Below are positions 62,839 through 64,000 of a stretch of DNA of 64,000 nt, piece by piece; the first letter of the stretch is position 1; the number at the start of each line of letters is the position of its first letter. The stretch comes from Streptomyces sp. TLI_146 (lineage in GTDB: Bacteria > Actinomycetota > Actinomycetes > Streptomycetales > Streptomycetaceae). The position numbers and the translations under genes are program-made. The DNA lies in the NCBI RefSeq assembly GCF_002846415.1, contig NZ_PJMX01000001.1, forward strand, positions 248,001 through 312,000, written 5' to 3'. The notes under the pieces are model-generated. The model was given only the letters and a program-made list of their open reading frames with translations, did no database searches and was not told the origin of the DNA.

Positions 62839-62945
62839 AGCTGCGGCCCCTTCCGGTCGGTGGTGCGGGCTGGCGTGTGGACGGCTGCCCGGGTTTCGTC
62901 GTACGTGCGTGCAACAGGGTGCGGCAGGGCGCGCGGTTCAGCCAC
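62835..62945 (-). CDS. very small ORF between the primase remnant and the next gene
   Basis: This 36-codon ORF (AEPRALPHPVARTYDETRAA) starts with a GTG that overlaps the stop of the primase reading (GTGgcTGA). It ends in a GTGA overlap with the next gene. The chain of overlaps on both sides is the main support. Confidence 0.4.
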   Translation of the reverse strand: MAEPRALPHPVARTYDETRAAVHTPARTTDRKGPQL

Positions 62946-63240
62946 GGCCGCCCCCGCCGTGCTGGTCGGGGTCGGTGTCCTCGGGCAGCAGGCCCAGGCC
63001 CGGGTAGTACTTCTTGCCGCTGGACCCTTGGTCATGTCCGCCGGTGAGGCCAGGCCCAGTTCACTGCGCACCCGGGTGGCGAAGGCGCGGGCGGTCGCGG
63101 GGCGGATGCCCTCCCCGGCCAGACACCAGGAGCAGTAGGCGCTGTAGAGGAGGCCTTGCTCGACGCGCAGGTCGCCGCTGTCGCCGACGGCCGGGTCGCG
63201 GGTGCAGCGTTCGGTGAGGAAGCGGCCGATGTGGTCTTCG
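62938..63240 (-). pseudogene. plasmid/phage-type primase, frameshifted C-terminal remnant
   Basis: The reading PTEDHIGRFLTERCTRDPAV, LYSAYCSWCLAGEGIRPATA and RAFATRVRSELGLASPADMT, then after a one-base shift GSSGKKYYPGLGLLPEDTDP and a stop, matches the C-terminus of phage/plasmid primases (P4/D5 type). Catalytic domains are missing. Indicates decayed integrative-element DNA at the right of the window. Confidence 0.6.
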
Positions 63241-63250
63241 GTGGGCCACC

Positions 63251-63703
63251 TCAGGGGCCGGGGCCCTGCCGAGGGGTTCGCCTGGCGACCATGACCGCCG
63301 CGATACCGGTGCAGAGACCGCCGAAAGCAGATGCGATCGCCGCTCCGGCAAGCGCGATATCCGTGGCACTGGTCGTCTCCCCACTGGCCTTCGCAGGCGG
63401 GGAGGTCTCCCCACCGTCCGTCTCCCCGCCACTCGTCTCGGAAGGAGGCGTCACCGCCCCGACCCCTCCGCTATCAGCGCTGCTTTCTGTCGGAACGGCC
63501 GTGGACGTGGGCGATCCGCTATCAGCGCTGGTCTCCGTCGGAACGGCCGTGAATGTGGCCGAGGTGGAATCGACCGGCTCGGGGAGACTGGAACGTTCCG
63601 GTCGGCCCCAGAGGAAAAGAACCAGCACGAGACTGGTGACCAGACAGAGCCCGGCGAGGACCGCGAGCCACGCGATCAGGCGCTTCCGTGCTTTCACTGC
63701 CAT
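63251..63703 (-). CDS. membrane protein with a repeat-rich extracellular linker
   Basis: This 150-residue protein has one N-terminal transmembrane helix (RLIAWLAVLAGLCLVTSLVL) and a second near the C-terminus (TDIALAGAAIASAFGGLCTG). Between them is a Ser/Thr-rich linker with two near-identical TAVPTE(T/S)SADSG repeats. The ATG is preceded by GAGGGGC. It resembles small Streptomyces membrane proteins often found with mobile DNA. Function unknown. Confidence 0.6.
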   Translation of the reverse strand: MAVKARKRLIAWLAVLAGLCLVTSLVLVLFLWGRPERSSLPEPVDSTSATFTAVPTETSADSGSPTSTAVPTESSADSGGVGAVTPPSETSGGETDGGETSPPAKASGETTSATDIALAGAAIASAFGGLCTGIAAVMVARRTPRQGPGP

Positions 63704-63934
63704 GGCATGCCCCTCGCGGACCTCTGGGTGACCGGCAAGATCCTTCCTACGTCACGAACTGCTCCGGCGCCGCTCGGCGCGACGGCGTGTCATGTGGGAA
63801 AACGCTTCTGCGACCCGGACGTGCTTCACGTCGCCCCAGGGCGGGAGCAGGTGGATTCAGCAATGGCCTCCATTGGCCGCCCAGGACGTCAGCCGGTTCG
63901 TCGAGCAGCGCCGGGGCGGGGCGCCCCGCGGGTT

Positions 63935-64000
63935 CTAGGGATAGCGCCGAGGCAAGCCCAGAAGCCGCAGGTACTTGATCTTGGCGGGTGGTGCTCGGTC
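63935..64000 (-). CDS. possible C-terminus of a gene starting beyond the right edge
   Basis: The minus strand is open from the window edge and reads APPAKIKYLRLLGLPRRYP before TAG. It could be the tail of a gene outside the window; 22 codons are too few to identify it. Confidence 0.25.
   Translation of the reverse strand, partial: DRAPPAKIKYLRLLGLPRRYP

Overview
This is high-GC actinobacterial DNA, almost certainly Streptomyces. The signs are frequent GTG starts, GTGA/ATGA stop-start overlaps, two TTA (bldA-type) codons in a biosynthetic gene, cysteine leader peptides upstream of sulfur genes, and alanine-rich polymorphic toxins with ALF-like repeats. No housekeeping gene is present, and the density of insertion sequences and broken genes suggests a chromosome arm or another accessory region.

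Positions 1-5400 (minus) hold a translationally coupled operon: an AMP-ligase/aldehyde-dehydrogenase-fold fusion, a thiamine-diphosphate enzyme and a ketosynthase that runs off the left edge. It looks like part of an uncharacterised biosynthetic cluster. Positions 6.3-14.3 kb hold a DUF1963-like protein, transposase and regulator remnants, an NCS2 permease coupled to an arylsulfotransferase-like protein with a divergent XRE-cupin regulator, a LuxR regulator, a small exported protein and a DUF4239-like membrane protein.

Positions 14.6-19.4 kb form a sulfur-acquisition island: a glutathionyl-hydroquinone-reductase-like protein, a sulfonate-type binding lipoprotein whose transporter genes are deleted, an Rrf2 regulator and an SfnB/DszC-like flavin monooxygenase. 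Two genes are preceded by short ORFs of the cysteine leader-peptide type, and three control regions share a GATAGGAAAACTAGG-like motif.

Positions 19.4-33.6 kb are a graveyard of frameshifted or truncated genes (IS256, IS701, IS5, HIT, barstar, UvrD helicase, SF2 helicase, DUF3987-like). A HEAT-like protein and a small RNA ligase appear intact among them. Two toxin ends with intact downstream immunity candidates lie in the same stretch.

Positions 33.6-55.4 kb contain two full-length exported toxins: one of about 1490 residues with an RNase A-like tip and one of 1350 residues with an LHH nuclease tip. Each has an adjacent immunity gene. They are interleaved with intact IS256, IS110 and IS1182 elements, an FG-GAP propeller protein, a small exported protein and a trypsin-fold pseudoprotease with FG-GAP repeats. 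In all, four HINT-linked toxin/immunity modules occur within about 29 kb, two intact and two decayed.

Positions 55.4-64 kb carry fragments of exported proteins, two small genes, and a two-gene nuclease plus helicase defence operon of Hachiman/AbpAB type. They are followed by plasmid- or integrative-element-like leftovers (primase C-terminus, small operon genes) and a repeat-bearing membrane protein.
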